Shown here: positions 37,958 through 52,267 of the stretch, piece after piece
Numbering within the stretch: position 1 is the first letter of the stretch
Layout: the number at the start of each line of letters is the position of its first letter
Assembly: GCA_019009955.1 (NCBI GenBank)
Contig: CM032233.1
Location: 68,469,501 to 68,533,500 of the forward strand
Length of the DNA stretch: 64,000 bases
Direction of reading: 5' to 3'
Source: Riptortus pedestris
Taxonomy: Eukaryota > Arthropoda > Insecta > Hemiptera > Alydidae
Made by a program: the position numbers and the translations under genes
The notes under the pieces: model-generated
Seen by the model: only the letters and a program-made list of their open reading frames with translations
The model's database searches: none
Told to the model about the DNA's origin: nothing

Positions 37958-39128
37958 TTGGGTATTTTAATTAGTTTGCAGCATTTCTCATAGATGATGT
38001 TTCTAGTTGGATTTTCCCATTGATGGCGTGACTTCTCCATATAATCCTACTGTCATTGGGCTTTGTTTTTTGTGTGTCATGTGGTTGTATAAATAACTAA
38101 TATAGACATATTTATCAAATATGTCTTACTTCAAACTGGATAAAGTGTTTTTGCAGTGAGTTCTTCTTCATTGCTTTAACATGAAAAAAGTGCTGCCGAA
38201 AGCCATCAAATTTTAGTGGATGTTTATGAAGAGCACGCTCTAGCTGAGCAAATGTGTTGGAAGTGGTGATTTTGAACTGGAAGACAAGGAACAACCCCGG
38301 CAGCCAAAAAAATTCGAAACTGAAAATTAGAGTCATTATATGATGAAGCGCCAGATGATGAAGGTCCATGTCAAACGCTGAAAACTGTGAGAATGATCAG
38401 AAAGTAAGGAAATTGGGTCTCATATGGATTGAAACCAAGAGGTGAAAAAAGAAGGAAAGGCATTTATACATCTGTGAACGGCACAAAAGAAAGGGATATT
38501 TCTTTTGAATTGTGACTGGAGATGAAAAGTGGATTTATTATGACAATCCCAAACAGAGAAAGTCATGGTTAAGCCTGGCTGGCCAACCATCGACACCATG
38601 GCAAAATAAAATATAAACAGAACCAAATTTATGTTCTGTATTTGGTGGAATCAGAGTGGTGTAATAAACTATGAGTTGCTCAAACCAAATGAAACGATCA
38701 CGGGAGAGTGTTACTGTGGCGAACTAATGAATTATATGAAAAAGGGCCGGAATATGATGATAGACATCATTTTCCTCCATGACAATGCTTGCCCACACTT
38801 CACAAAACAACCAAACGGTAGGTCCTACCCCACCCGCTATATTATCCAGACATTGCTCCATCTGATTACCAACTGTTTCAATCGATGGCCCATGGCCAGT
38901 CTGAGCAATGCTTCGCTTGTTATGAAGATTGCAAAAAATGGGTCGGTTCTTGGATTATCTCTAAAGATGAGTCATTCTTCTGCCACAGAATTCCCATGCT
39001 GACAGAAAGATGGGAAAAGTTAGTGGTTAAAGATGAACAATACTTTGAATAATATATAAAACCATTTCTGTATAATAAAACCACAGTTTTTGAAAATATA
39101 TTTGCTATGAATTAATTCAAACACCCAA
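37958..39128 (+). mobile_element. mariner element, degenerate
   Basis: This 1,171-bp element lies between TA sites (37956-37957 and 39129-39130). The left end, TTGGGTATTTTAATTAG, pairs with the reverse complement of the right end, TTGGGTGTTTGAATTAA, and further in both read (A/T)GCA-rich sequence. Size and ends suit a mariner. It sits between the convergent ETFA and RABL6 3' ends. Confidence 0.88.
38121..39052 (+). pseudogene. mariner transposase relic
   Basis: Shifted frames preserve the mariner order: FELEDKE-like linker, VTGDEKWIYYDNP-like (38510-38560), MFCIWWNQSGVINYELLKPN (38631 on), IIFLHDNACPH with the second catalytic Asp, PDIAPSDYQLFQSMAHG (38850-38895) with the third, and the terminal WEKLVVKDEQYFE stop at 39052. 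Several stops and frameshifts make it inactive. The relatives are SETMAR-type mariners (DD34D). Confidence 0.88.
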
Positions 39129-39130
39129 TA

Positions 39131-39968
39131 CTACTGAAATAATAGTTGATTTAACAAAATATAGGTAATGATTGATTGGAAATAAATGTTAAGAGAGAAT
39201 GCTGCAGTAATAATTTTAATTATAATTGTAATATAAAGTCTAATTAAAAAACTCTTGTGGCCATTTACATATACATAAGTTTTTAAAAATATTGATGACA
39301 ATCATTTTTCCAAGTGAAACTTGATGAAAATGTTTGCATCATGACATCTTAAAAAAAATTACCGATTAATTTTATGGAAGCATCATTCGACATATAAAAT
39401 TTTAAAGTTAATAGCCCATTATTATAATAAACTAGAAAAGTGACAAGACACAATGAATTCCCTAAATCTTTCTAGGGTTTACAATATAATATTATTAATT
39501 TATACAATATAATATAATTTAGCCAATGTTTTAAAAAAATTACTCATTTACTCCTCTAAGTCAGTCGATAAATAAAAAAGAACAGGTAAAAAAATTGTAC
39601 AAGTAACTAAAACTACAGAAGTTATATACATAACTATACAGTAACAGTTTTATACATATTTAATAAATATAGAGCAACATTAGTATCAACAAATTATATA
39701 CACAAAGAGATTTAATAACAAAACAATAACACAAGAAATGTCTTAAATTTGTGAGGTACATTATTATTTTTTTGTATGGATAAGTAATGGATGCTGACCA
39801 ATTACAGGCTGAGTGAGTTAGTAGACATTGAGATTGAGTTTTTTAATTTCAACATTTCATCCCTTGTGATAACTAACGTTTTGTTGTCTTCACTCAAGTC
39901 CTAATAAAAACCTCCATTAAGAAGGTTGAAATTCAGTCAACCTCCATTAACATTTGATATTATATAAG
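39131..39968. other. Intergenic, downstream of RABL6
   Basis: AT-rich sequence that should include the RABL6 3' UTR and polyadenylation site (minus strand). No coding similarity. The ETFA 3' end is about 6 kb to the left. Confidence 0.5.
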
Positions 39969-42900
39969 TCATATTTCCTCGTAAGAAGGGTCGTGTGGTG
40001 TTTCATAATTTTCCTCAGAGGAACCATTTTTTGATTTCTTCTTCTTTTTCTTCTCTGATTTGGTTTCCTCTTTATTCTTTATGCTTCTTCGTCTACTGTG
40101 CTTCTTCTTTGCAGACTAAAAAAAATGAACAATTAATGTATTATAGTACTTGGAACACAAACAAACCTTCAAGGGAGTTAAATGACATGTCAACCCAACA
40201 CAATAATTCTATTAAAAAATCAGTTGTACATCTCAGGAAAAGTCCTATTAATATTTAAGGCTTTGTAAATTTTACAAGAGGATTTTTTCTAAAACTTGAT
40301 CTGTAACTATAAAAATTTAACAAAACATAAAGACTCACATCAGTTAACAAGATAATTTGGTTGTATATATTTTTGATAGATTAATTCATGGGTTTACATG
40401 TGAAAATATAACTTTTCTAAATTTGATTAAATTTAGTAATAATACAAAAAGTGTTTTCCGCTTAAATAATTAAGAGCCAGGTTAGGTGAAATTAATCTTA
40501 TAACATGCAATACATTTAGCCTGAATTAAAATTGACAATCTTTTCAGATATGTTAAAGTCAATTTGAAAATGTAAATTAATATAAAATCCCACTATTATT
40601 TTTATTGTAATGTATATATATTATAAATTGAGCTTTATTATATAATAAATAATATATATTTGAAATAATTACTTTTGATTTTTGTGGAGAATCAGGCCGA
40701 ACAGTATCTTCTCCTCCTTCTGGACTACCTCGGTCAACAATACTCAAATTTCCCATCCAGTTTTCAATGTGCTGATTAGTTGGGGGACTGTTTGTTTTCA
40801 CCTGCAGACAGAAAAATAAAATGTAAATATTGAATATAAAGACAATTTAAATTAAATGAATCTCTAAAAACAGCTTTATTAAGTCAAATTATTAAAATAT
40901 TTGAAACAGAGTTTACTCATTATTATACTTTTCATTCAGACATCTATTTAGAATTATGGTATTCCAAAGCAATCAATTTGTAATGCTATTTTATTTAACA
41001 ACTCCATATCAATCATTATATTAATAATAATTAAAAAGACAGAAGTAAACAGGAGATACCATGAAAACATTTGTTGAGACTAACTCGTTAGTAATAGTTA
41101 TAATACTACATGATTCTAAGCTACGTAAGTTGTTGATACTAGCATATTTAATTCTTTTTTAATAGATAAAATTAATGAATTAATATACTGAAAAATATAG
41201 ATGTAAAAATTATGACAAAGTAAATGTAAAATCTAAAGAACCCACAAGTGAAAATGGTGATTGATCCACATGCATTTCTGATAAGGAAGAATCCACCATT
41301 AGTTCTTCTGATTCAACGTCATCCTGATAACCAGCGACTAAAGGATTTTCACCACCTTCTCCTTCACTAAAAATATGAAATAAAATTTGTTAATACTTAA
41401 AATAATATTTTCAATTATGGGTTTATTCAAGCACCACAAGCCACTCTCTGCGCCTCAATGATCCCCTTACACTGCCTTTTTCTTCATGTGCTAATAGGTC
41501 ATTTGCTTCAAAATGTTCATAATTCAAGTGTTAGTTCAAAGACCTGTAAGGATTTTGTCATGGTAAAGTGGCATGCAATTGGCTAGTACTGTTAAGGGCT
41601 TTATATAGAAGGACAGTGAAGAGGGAACTTTAATAAAGGGGGGAAAAAGAATTGAGGCTGCTAAATTATAGTAACCTGCATAAAATATCTTACTCCATTA
41701 CCAATTCTTATTATTCTCCATTTATAAAGTAGCAGCTGAGCATCCTCATTATAAATGACAGTGTCATCTAGGTACATTAAACAACCGCATCATTTTAGTG
41801 GGCCTAAAAAACAGTCCCGTCTACTGAAAGGTGTCCAGGGGCTTTCGCAAGACCTTCTTCTGAGGTTCTAGAGTAATTGGGATGTACTAATATTCACTCA
41901 GCAGGTCCATGTTGTTGAAGTACTTACCTTAAATTTTCCAAGGTATCTTGGATAAGAGGCAATGGATATATTTGGCTCTCGTTAATGGGATTATCCACTG
42001 GAAATATGAACAGTAGGGATACTTGATCTCCCCATCGAGACTCTTCTTATGGAGAAGCTGAACTGATGCTGTTCCGGAAATGAAGATCACCTTTTCTTAT
42101 ACGTATCTTCTTTATATTTCCCTTGATCATAGAGCACTCAGAAAGGTACTTCATACAGCCTCTTGGCAACTGTCTCTGACTATTAGGTCCCTATACAATT
42201 TTGTACAGGGGCACTGGAACTCCACTAGTCTCTCCAAAGGCATTGATACTCACAAATAACCTCCTTCATAAGATGCTGCTGTGTTTGAGTTTGCCGATAA
42301 ACTCTTTACAGGACGACCTGATCACAGGCTCAGATGGCCTCTGTTCTCTATTGTTTCCAAACTTCTCATCTGATCACCTTCTTCGTTTCTTTTCCTTCAT
42401 TACCCCTTTCTTCCAAACTGATTTCATCATGACTTTCTCACATCAAGATAAGTATTTTTCTGCCATATTTTTTATTCTCCAATACCTCTTGAATCAATCT
42501 CCTATCTCATTCTTTCACCTACTGGAACTTGCTGCTGCCTTCTTCTCTAAAAATCTTAGTTCATGCACTGTGTTATAAAAATCCCTCATCCAGAATGATA
42601 ACACTTCCCTACTCAAAATGCATCAGAAAACGTCACTTCTTCATTCCTTTTCATCTCTTATCACAACTTCTGTAACACTAGGTAACACATAACTTTTTCA
42701 TCCTATGTATTTTCTAAAATGGCTTGATCTTAATAAGTGTTTAATATGATCAGCTCCTGAAGTGTGGTAGCTGAAGAGTTGAACACTGTGGACAAATAAG
42801 GAGACTTGCAGATATTGGATGTATGTTGAAAACCCACAGAATGCTAATTTATTTAGCATTTCTGTTGACAATTTATTCTTGTGCTTAACCTACTAAGTAT

Positions 42901-45900
42901 AATAGAATACCATTTTTTTTTTATTATTATTTTTTTTTTTTTTAAGTATCCAGGAGGAGGTATTTATATGCAATACAATGAGAAAAATCAATTGCATCGA
43001 GTTTATGAGCACTAATATACTTTTAATATCATATGTTAAGTTCTATTAAGGTCTCAGATTGTGAAAGTCTATACATTCAAATGTACTCTAATTTAATAAT
43101 CATGTTAGGCACGTATCTAAACTAAGCATTATCAGTCTTCAGGAATACACTAAAAATAATTTGAATTCAATAATTTTATAACTCTTTCTTAATAAAATTA
43201 AAAGATCAATAGGCTACCTGTCTGTGAGATCTGGGAGGGAGGAATCTGCTATATTTTGGCCTCGGGAAGTCAGAGTTGGTTCTTCCAGAAAAGATTTATC
43301 AAGATAACCACCATCAGGAATAAATTCTTCAACGCTTGTAACAACTTGTGCAACTTCAACAGAACTGTTTTGGAGAACATTACTCGTATAAGTAGTTTGT
43401 ACATTATCAGTGCTTGGTAACTTGTCAATTGGTTTTCCTTCACCCATCACAATGGAAGCAGTAGGATAGCTAGATAAATTTGAAGTGAGTTGTGTTAAGT
43501 TCACACCAGATGAATCAGCCTTCTGTCTTCGTTTTTTACTCAAGTTTTCCAAAAATCTAAACATAAAAATAAATAAATAAAATATATATTTTTTAGTAAC
43601 AATAATTTAAAATTAACTACTTAACAGTATTGCCCAGAGGCTGGATTAAAGATTAATGCAGACATTAATCTTTAATCCATATGGATCCAAAAATCTTTAT
43701 TATTTTTTTATGAGTCCCAAAATAATGGACATAATAATGAAGTTATATTTTTGAGCATATTCATTTCAACATTAACTAAATAATTTAGTTTGAAATTTGA
43801 GTAAATTAATAAAACTTGGATAACCCACATCAATGAATTATTTTTATCCCTCATTAGGTGTGGATAACTGAGAAACATTTGGTATCTTAAAGAAGTCATG
43901 GTTTGATGTTCACGTTTCAAAATATCTTAATAATGAAAACACAATTTTATTCAACAATCATTTTTCAAGGAAATTATTACAGATATTAAGAGACTTATGT
44001 TTTGACTTCAAAGTAAAATACCTGTTAATGCTGATAAAATAAAATATATCATTAATTTCTCTTTTTGACTTCCCTGTACACAAGTAACAAAAATAATTTA
44101 ATTCCATTTAGCCCTGAAAGTAACAGAGAAGTTGAGGTATTGAAAAAGTTGGAGGTCAAAATTCCTACTTTTTCATATCAATCCTGCAATAGACACAGTG
44201 CCTACTTCACATGGAATATTTCTAAATTAAATATTTAGTCATGTTTAAAAGAAGTAACGCATTATCTGCTGAAGTAATACAAAAATAAGAGGACCAAGGC
44301 TACCTGACCTAGATTAGCCAGTTTATCACAAAATGAACATCGAATAAAGATATAATAAAAAAAAATCTAAATAGTGTATGATAAATAGTCTTCATTAAAC
44401 AAATAATAACAGAGATTTTGGTTAATTAATATTTTGAGTTCAAAGTAAGCCTCACTCCTGATTTGAAAATTGATTCCTAATGATACTTATGCTCTACTTT
44501 TGAAAAAAAGAAATGTAAATATGAAAATTCATTAAAATTCTTTGAGTTATTTTCACAACATCATAGTTCAAACCAATTATCAAGGAAGAATACTAATTTT
44601 AGTCTCAACATGTATCTTAAAAAGAATAATCCTAGCAAAAATCGTTTTTCTAAAATCTAAGATAGAATAGCTGAACCACTTTGGGATAGCATAAGGAAGC
44701 GAGCAGTATGAGTAGACAAATGTTGGTAGAAAATGCTATGACATGTTCAATACCCAACAATCCCGATATTCAATGAAAACAGCTTATTATAACAGATAAA
44801 TTTTATTACTAGGAGCCTTTTTCCTCCTTGTCAGGTTTCCATGTCGTCATGTCAGAGACACTATAAATAATTTTGAATATTTATTATCATGCTGGCCTAC
44901 AATTAGTCAGCTTATATAAGGATGGTTCTCCAACAATTATCAACTTGAATGGAGTAGTCTCTACTTTGCCTCCTTATAATTAATTAGACTTAATTGTGCA
45001 GGGAGCACTGAGAAACCAATAAAAGTCTTTGTGACCCTCTCCCTTTGTTTTCATAAGTCCGTCTCGGAGGGCTGCGTAAACTAAAGAGATTTCCCAAGTG
45101 CTGGCATGACATATCCTGATCTCCTTTTAGCATGTATTCTTATTTCCTAATAAAAATCATAAGACGTGGGAATCCGTCATAAAAAGTATGGTATACCATT
45201 GGAAAGTCGAAAGTTATGGTTGCTCGAGAAGTACTGGAGAAAGTTAGGAGGTTGAATATGGACTGAAATGATTCTTCAGGAGGTCACAATTATGGCACAC
45301 CAAGTCTCCTCAACCTTGCATTACAACAATTGCAGATTTTAAGTGGGGTGGCATGGGAACTTGGGACTACCTATGTATATATATTGAACGGACCTCATTT
45401 TTGTTATCTAGGAGGTAGGATCGATAGACATTTGAAGAAATTTTTAAAAAATCGTGTCATGAGTACATCCTCAATAGGTGATTTTCCTAAAAACTCAAAT
45501 ATTCCTGTCTAGGGGAAGAACAAACTGGCATAACATGTATATACAAAAACAAGAACAAGGCCTTTTCAGAAGACTGAGGAAAAATAAAAACTTATTTTTG
45601 AAGTAATAATAATAAAAAAAAGAAAGAAAGTGATACATAAAATATTGAATGTACAAATGTTTTAGGCCATGAAAATCAGAGAAAATGACCAAGCATCTCC
45701 TATAGCAGAAAGGAAAAGAAAAACATATTAAAGACAAATAACAAAATAAATGAATATACTAACAGATTATAATTTGAGTCTGGACTTTGTTGATATAAAT
45801 CAAGTTCTTGGATTGTAATGTGAGTTTCTTTAGCATTGGTTTCAATTTGCCCAAGAAGAGTTGTCCTTTGCAACTGAAGGAATGGTAAGCAAAAAAATTT

Positions 45901-48900
45901 ATGAAGATATTTAAGACCAAAACCATTTGACATGGATGCCTCAGTATAACGAATCTGACCTGTTTCATTTTGCCTGAAATAAAAAAAAAAAATAAAAATA
46001 AAAAAAAAAAATGAGCAAAATAATTGTAGATTAAAGATTCTAGAATGGATGAATGGAATTGTAAAAAAATAATTTTACTCCATGTTACCAGTATCTATTG
46101 AATATTCACAATAAAAATCCTACTATTTGTCAACAATTTAATTAATCTCTATTCTATGATCCTTTCAAAAGGAGTTGATTAAATTCAAGGCTTAAACTGA
46201 GTTGACCGAGTCAACAAATGAGTGAATGATTGATTGGGCATGTGTAGCTAGTTTATTGAAATTACTGAAAAATTAACCAATTTTTTTTTCTATACACAGA
46301 TTTGAAGCCAAGGAACCCACAAATGTATGTAATATATATTGCTTGAGAGTTCTTTCTTTATTAAATTACTTTAATATTTCAATCAAAATATATGAATAAA
46401 GATAATGAAGAAATATGAAATTGTTAATTTAATCATGAATAAAATATTTATTTCCATAGTTATTCAATAAGATTTATTTGAAATAAATTGAAATTGACCG
46501 ACAAACAAGATTTGATATTTAAGGTGGGCTCAAAAAATCTGGCCATAATATTAAGAAGATTAGGAATTTGTTAGCAGAGGTCAAATGCAATAGACACAAA
46601 TATCCATCCAGTCTGTACAGATGCCAAGTTTTTAATAACATTTATCACAACAACACTCTAGTTAAAAGATTAAATGGACTCTAGCCTTCTTCAGATTCAT
46701 TCTTAACTCATGAATTTATTTATAAATATATTTCCTTTAAATCATAAAAAATGCTGACAGAAATCACTACATTGAACACACTTAGTTGTAAACTTAAATA
46801 ATCTTTAATAGTTTCACTCCTTCTATCCCCAAGTAAACATAATTTGAATGACACATCACAGTAATCGATTACAATTAAACACCTTTGCAAAGACTCAATG
46901 ATGAAATTAACTGTTTCAGTATTAATTGTTCGATGATGCGCCATATCACAATGATTTCCAATTATAAGGACAGGAATATTATCTGGTACTTTATTCAATT
47001 CCTTTTCAACATAATCAAATGTCCTAAAAAAAAAAAAAATGAATTAAGATGTGATCATAATAATATGTGGTACAGACTGATACTAAATAATCAAATATAA
47101 TATAAAATTTGATCAAAAAATCTAACAACATATTAATGTGCATAAGTTGTTGAATGAAGAAAAATAGACTTAAGACTTTAAAGAAAGAATGGGCCTACTA
47201 TGTAGAATGTAAAACTACTTTTTACAGAAACTAAATGAGTACTTCCTTAGTATATTTTTTTAGAAATTATAAGAATGATTCTTATATTATATTATAGATT
47301 TTTAAAATATAAATCTGGAATGATAGATCAGGCATAGAAAAGAATAAAATAAAATTAGGAAAATTATACACAAATATCACATGCTTTTTCTTGGCTACAA
47401 GACAAGTTTATATAATGGTAGTAAATTAAAAAAAATATATATGAATATAAATAAATGCATAAGTACATTTACCCTGGTTGGATAAATGAAAAATATTTAT
47501 TTATTTTTACAACTATACAGATTGTAGTAGGAAATGACAAGAATTCACAATAGGAGTATTATACCCCAACCCTCGGACTGCTTATTATCTTCATGAAAGA
47601 AATTAAAGTCCGAGTAAGAGATTGAACAAAAATTGTGGTCATGGGACCTTTATGACAAATATATATGAGTATATATGTGTGCAGTATATACATATACACG
47701 GTGTCCTAACTTCCCATGCCATCCCCCTTAAAATCGCCAATTGTATTAATAAAAGGCTGAGACTTGGTGTGCAATAATTGTGACCCCTGACGAATATTTT
47801 CAGTCCATATTCAACCTTGTAACCTTCTCCAGTGACCATAACTTTAGAAATTCCCAATGGAATGTCATACTTTCTTTGACGTATTCTAGAAAATAAAATT
47901 CTAAAATGAGTTTATGTCAGTGAATTTTTCGATTTGACGCATCCGTTAGCCGTAAAATGCACAAATATTTATTTCAGAAACAGTACATTTTATTGAAAAA
48001 AAAAACAATTCTTGAATGAACCCCAAAAATGTTTACTTTAGAGAACATTAACATAACAAAAAGCATTCTTAGATATATTTATATTAAACTAATTATTTAT
48101 AAAAGGGATACATTTTAGTAGATTTCCCTTAGGGGAAATCAGCTATTGAGGTCATACTCATGATGCAATTTTAAAAATTTTCTTCAAATGTCTATCAATC
48201 CTACCCAGATGACGAAAATGAGGTCCGTTCAAAATTTTATATATACATATATATATTTGTCTGTTAACACTCTAAAATTCGAAATATCTCCATTACTATA
48301 CGTCGGATCGAAAAATTGTATAAAACCAATCTTATTGCAAATGAAATTTACTATTAATATTCTTATATACATTTATTCTGTATCTTGAATATTAACCGAG
48401 ATATTTGCATTTTTATTTATAAGTGTGTGCACGTAACGGACGAAAAGAGGTCAGCTAACTTCGTTTCTAGTCATGGGTTTCTGGCAAAGCTAGTTCGGCC
48501 ATTCCTGTAACCGCTCCGCTTTCATGAAATTTCTCTATTGTAAAACTTCACATCGGAAATCTGCTTAGTTTATGCAGCCCCTGCGTGACGGACTTTTTCT
48601 ACCTGTGCAGTTTCATGCAAAAAAAAAAAAAAAACTGTGCGGTATATTCCAGGAAAACATTAAATGGTACTGTTCGCTTCCTAAATGAAGAATTTCTAAA
48701 TTAAATAGAAGACATACTCCTGATGCAAAGAAATGAAATCTGGCTGCAACTTGACGTATCTCCTTCCCACTTCTTAATCATCAATAAGAAAACTGTTTCC
48801 CGAACGCAGTATTCTCCGCAGCTTATACATTGAGTGGCCACCCAGGTCACCTGGTCTGACAGTAATGGATTATTTCTACGGAGAAGAGTCTACGGCATCT

Positions 48901-49566
48901 CTACCAGAATAGGTCGCAGAATATTGAAGACAAAAATGAATTCAGATTGGCGATAAATTCATTTTCAGTAGCAGAAATACACGGTGCCAAAAGGGATTTC
49001 ATACAGTCTTTTAAAGTGCACAAATGAGGAAGGGTGCATGTTCGAACATTTGTAAATACTAGCTTTAGGTATTGTAGTTCAAAGAAAAAACTGTTTTCTG
49101 TTTTTTTACACAAAGGAAAAATTTATTTCTTTTCAAATAATTACTAAGTAATTAGTTATAAAAAAGTTAATTCTGAGAAAGTTTTCGTAATGTTGATGTT
49201 CTTTGAGGTAAACCTTTTTTTGGATCATTCAAGAATTTTTTTTTTCAATAAAATGTGCCATTTCTGAAATAAAGATCTGTGCATTTTACGGCTAAAGGAT
49301 ACATCAAATCAAAAAATTCACCGATATAAGCTCATTTTAGAATTTGATTTTCTACAAGAATCCGTCAAAAAAAGTATGGCATTCCATTCGAAATTCCAAA
49401 GTTATGGTCGCTGGAGAAGGTTACGAGGTTGAATATGGACTGAAAATATTCTGAAAAGTTTCAGCCTTTTATTAATACAATTGACAATTTTATTTTTTTT
49501 GGGGGGGGGGTGGCACGGGGAGTTGGGACACCCTGTATATATATGCATGCACACATACACGCACAC

Positions 49567-49609
<43 letters not shown>

Positions 49610-52205
49610 AACATACATACATATAAATATGTATAAATTTAAAATGTTTACCAACTCCTATGTAGGATCAATGGACAATTGAATCAATTTTTCTACAAAT
49701 GTGACATGAGTATAACCTCAATAGCTGATTGCCCTTAAGGGAAATATACTAAAAAAATACATGCTAGATATAGGGGAGGGGTATACACAGGTGGCCCCAG
49801 CCAGGGACTAAAGAATTCCAATGTTCTTCAATATCAGTGTGCAACCAGTAAGACTAAGCTCTTCCATACCTATAGCAAATAAATCTAAATGAGATCATTA
49901 CACTCAGTTAAATAGTTAAGCAATCAACTGAAGTCTGATCATGGTTTACTATCAGATCAAAAAATGTATATAATATTATGAATGTGTGAACTCTGCCCCT
50001 AATATTGAAAAATGTCATTAGAATTCTACCAATAGAAATAAATATTTGTTTCTTACTTCAATATCGAAAAGTGTTCATCTATGTCAGGATGAGAAGAAAA
50101 TACACAACGATTCACGGCCAGTTAATGAATTTACAATTCCCAAAACTTTTTCTTTAAAATTAAAGAAAAACTATAAAAAACTACTCACCAATTTTTGGTT
50201 ATGTCAAAAATAAGGATGACTCCATTAGTCCCCTTATAAACATCAAGGAATTCCGCATCAAGAGCAGGAACACATTCTTCAGAAAGTTTAAGCCCTTCTA
50301 ACTGGATCCTTTTTTTTCCTTTGTCAACCACATCCCAAACTTCTACTTTAACAACATCATCAGTAGTTTTGTAGCTCCAGTTTATACTTGCCACCTACAC
50401 TAAACCATCTTTAGTAACACGTTATATAAAATTCACTACTTAAGAATTATCAATAACTAGTGTTTTAACATTATCTAAATTTATATATACATTGTGGGCT
50501 TAAAAGAGTTCAGTAAAATACCAATTATTTTATATAATAGAAAAGGAGAAGAAAATTATGAATAATTAAATTTTATTTATTGAAATGAACTTTCAGATAA
50601 ATTGCTGACATAGAAAATTACAAATATCAGGCAGGTTTCAAATGAGAGTGGACCACTGACAATTAGATGGTACAGCAGAACCAATGAAGAGTATACAGGA
50701 TAATGACTCATCACCTGTTCATTGACTTTCAGAGTGATTATTACAGTATTAAGAGAACTAAATTATATTATATAAGCCCTGTGTGAGCTTAAAATCTCTC
50801 TAAAATGTTTTGTCTGATTAAGATGACCAAGGATAACACCAGGTACAATCAAACTTGCTCCTAAGGAGATAATTAGGGTTATGGGTTTGTCTACCTAATG
50901 ATTAATCAAGTAATAATATATAATACCACTATAATAATTTATTTAAAATAAATGAAATATAATCCAAGCAGGCCAGTTTTTATCATCTGTTAACTTAATA
51001 CAAGCAAAATATACTGACACAGCTGGAATTTAGCCTCCTGAGATCCAGAGAAAAGGTTTAAAATTTCATACCATCTCAATTCCCACATATCCACACACAT
51101 ATTCCATTTATTAATACCCTCTCTCTCTCTCTATGGCAGGTGCCTGAAAAACAAGCCACATCTGTCCCCCTCCCCTCGTATTGCCCCTGAGTATTGGGTT
51201 TTATAATAATAATTTTAAATCAATTATTTATATTCACACTATGAATATCATTTAATACATTGCTAAAGCTTGTACTTGTTTCTTACATACCGATGATTCT
51301 AGCTGAAACATTTCTATAAAATCTGATGAAACCTATAATAGGTGATCCTTAAATAATTTTATTTTTGGCAAAACATATAGTGGGTCGATTCTTCCAGTAT
51401 GTGTAATATACTTTTGTTAAATCTACAGGTGGAGGTTATCATTAATGCATTCAATAAATATATTTCTGTCATGCTCTTATCAACATAATACATTTCTTTA
51501 GATAATTAAAATAATTTGAAAATTACTTGAATTTCTTCAGTTGGAGTATATTCTTGAACAAATTTTTTTCCTTGAAGGCGATGAAATAAGCATGTTTTCC
51601 CAGTGTTTCTGTCACCTTTAATAATTATTTTCACTGAAACAAATCCATGTGTTAATTAATTACTAATAAGGCTAGTGAATAATTAAGACATTTTTTTCTT
51701 CTATTCATTGTTTCAAATATCACATATTCCGTAACTGGACAAAGACAATATTCCACATTTAGTATTACATAGTAAGTACTTTTCTAAGATGTATTATTTT
51801 TTTATTATTATTTACATGGGGAGTGCATGACCTTTTCCTCTCCGATTTCAATGAAAACTTTTTAATATGTAGTGCCTCATGAAAAACAAATTCTGTAAAA
51901 GCGAGAGAACGCACTTCTCACACGTTCATCTAAAAAAAATGTTAAAGATTTATGAGAAAGTATTGAAGTGTCACGAAGGGAGATAATTCGAGGAGCTCCT
52001 GTGGCTTAGTTGGTAGCGCTCTCTTTTTGTAACCATAAGATCTCGAGATTGGATTTGGCTGGAAACAACCTTTTTAGCAGATTTTCCTTAAGGGAAATCA
52101 GCTATTGAGGTCGTACTCATAACGCGAGTTTCGAAAAATTTCTTCAAATGTCCATCGATCCTGCCCAGGAGATGACGAAAATGAGGTCCGTTCAAAATTA
52201 TACAT

Positions 52206-52267
<62 letters not shown>

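Larger units (their letters stand above)
43557..45763. other. RABL6 intron 5
   Basis: Mostly AT-rich and unassigned. It contains a solo arm of the long-TIR element (45172-45375) joined to a repeat B half copy (45376-45505). Near 43640-43680 a short perfect inverted repeat (GATTAATGCAGACATTAATC) is present. Confidence 0.5.
47697..49535. mobile_element. DDE transposon with about 350-bp inverted terminal repeats
   Basis: This 1,839-bp element lies between TA sites (47695-47696 and 49536-49537). The left end CACGGTGTCCTAACTTCCC mirrors the right end GGGAGTTGGGACACCCTG. The arms (47697-48060 and 49190-49535) stay paired through AGTATG(A/G)CATTCCATT and GTGCATTTTACGGCTAA. Between them are a repeat B insertion (48118-48600) and a transposase relic (48640-49135). 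It occupies RABL6 intron 3. Confidence 0.85.

Noticed and set aside
42201..42578. 125-codon plus-strand frame in RABL6 intron 6
   Set aside because: Pyrimidine-rich sequence giving Leu/Phe/Ser-rich peptide, no domain, lies antisense inside an intron.
43214..43564. Methionine start within RABL6 exon 6
   Set aside because: The Met lies in intron sequence upstream of the acceptor. The segment from 43556 is an internal exon continuous in phase with exon 5.
51993..52066. Functional tRNA-Thr
   Set aside because: The A box and a TGT loop fit, but the acceptor and T arms do not pair and the B box is degenerate.
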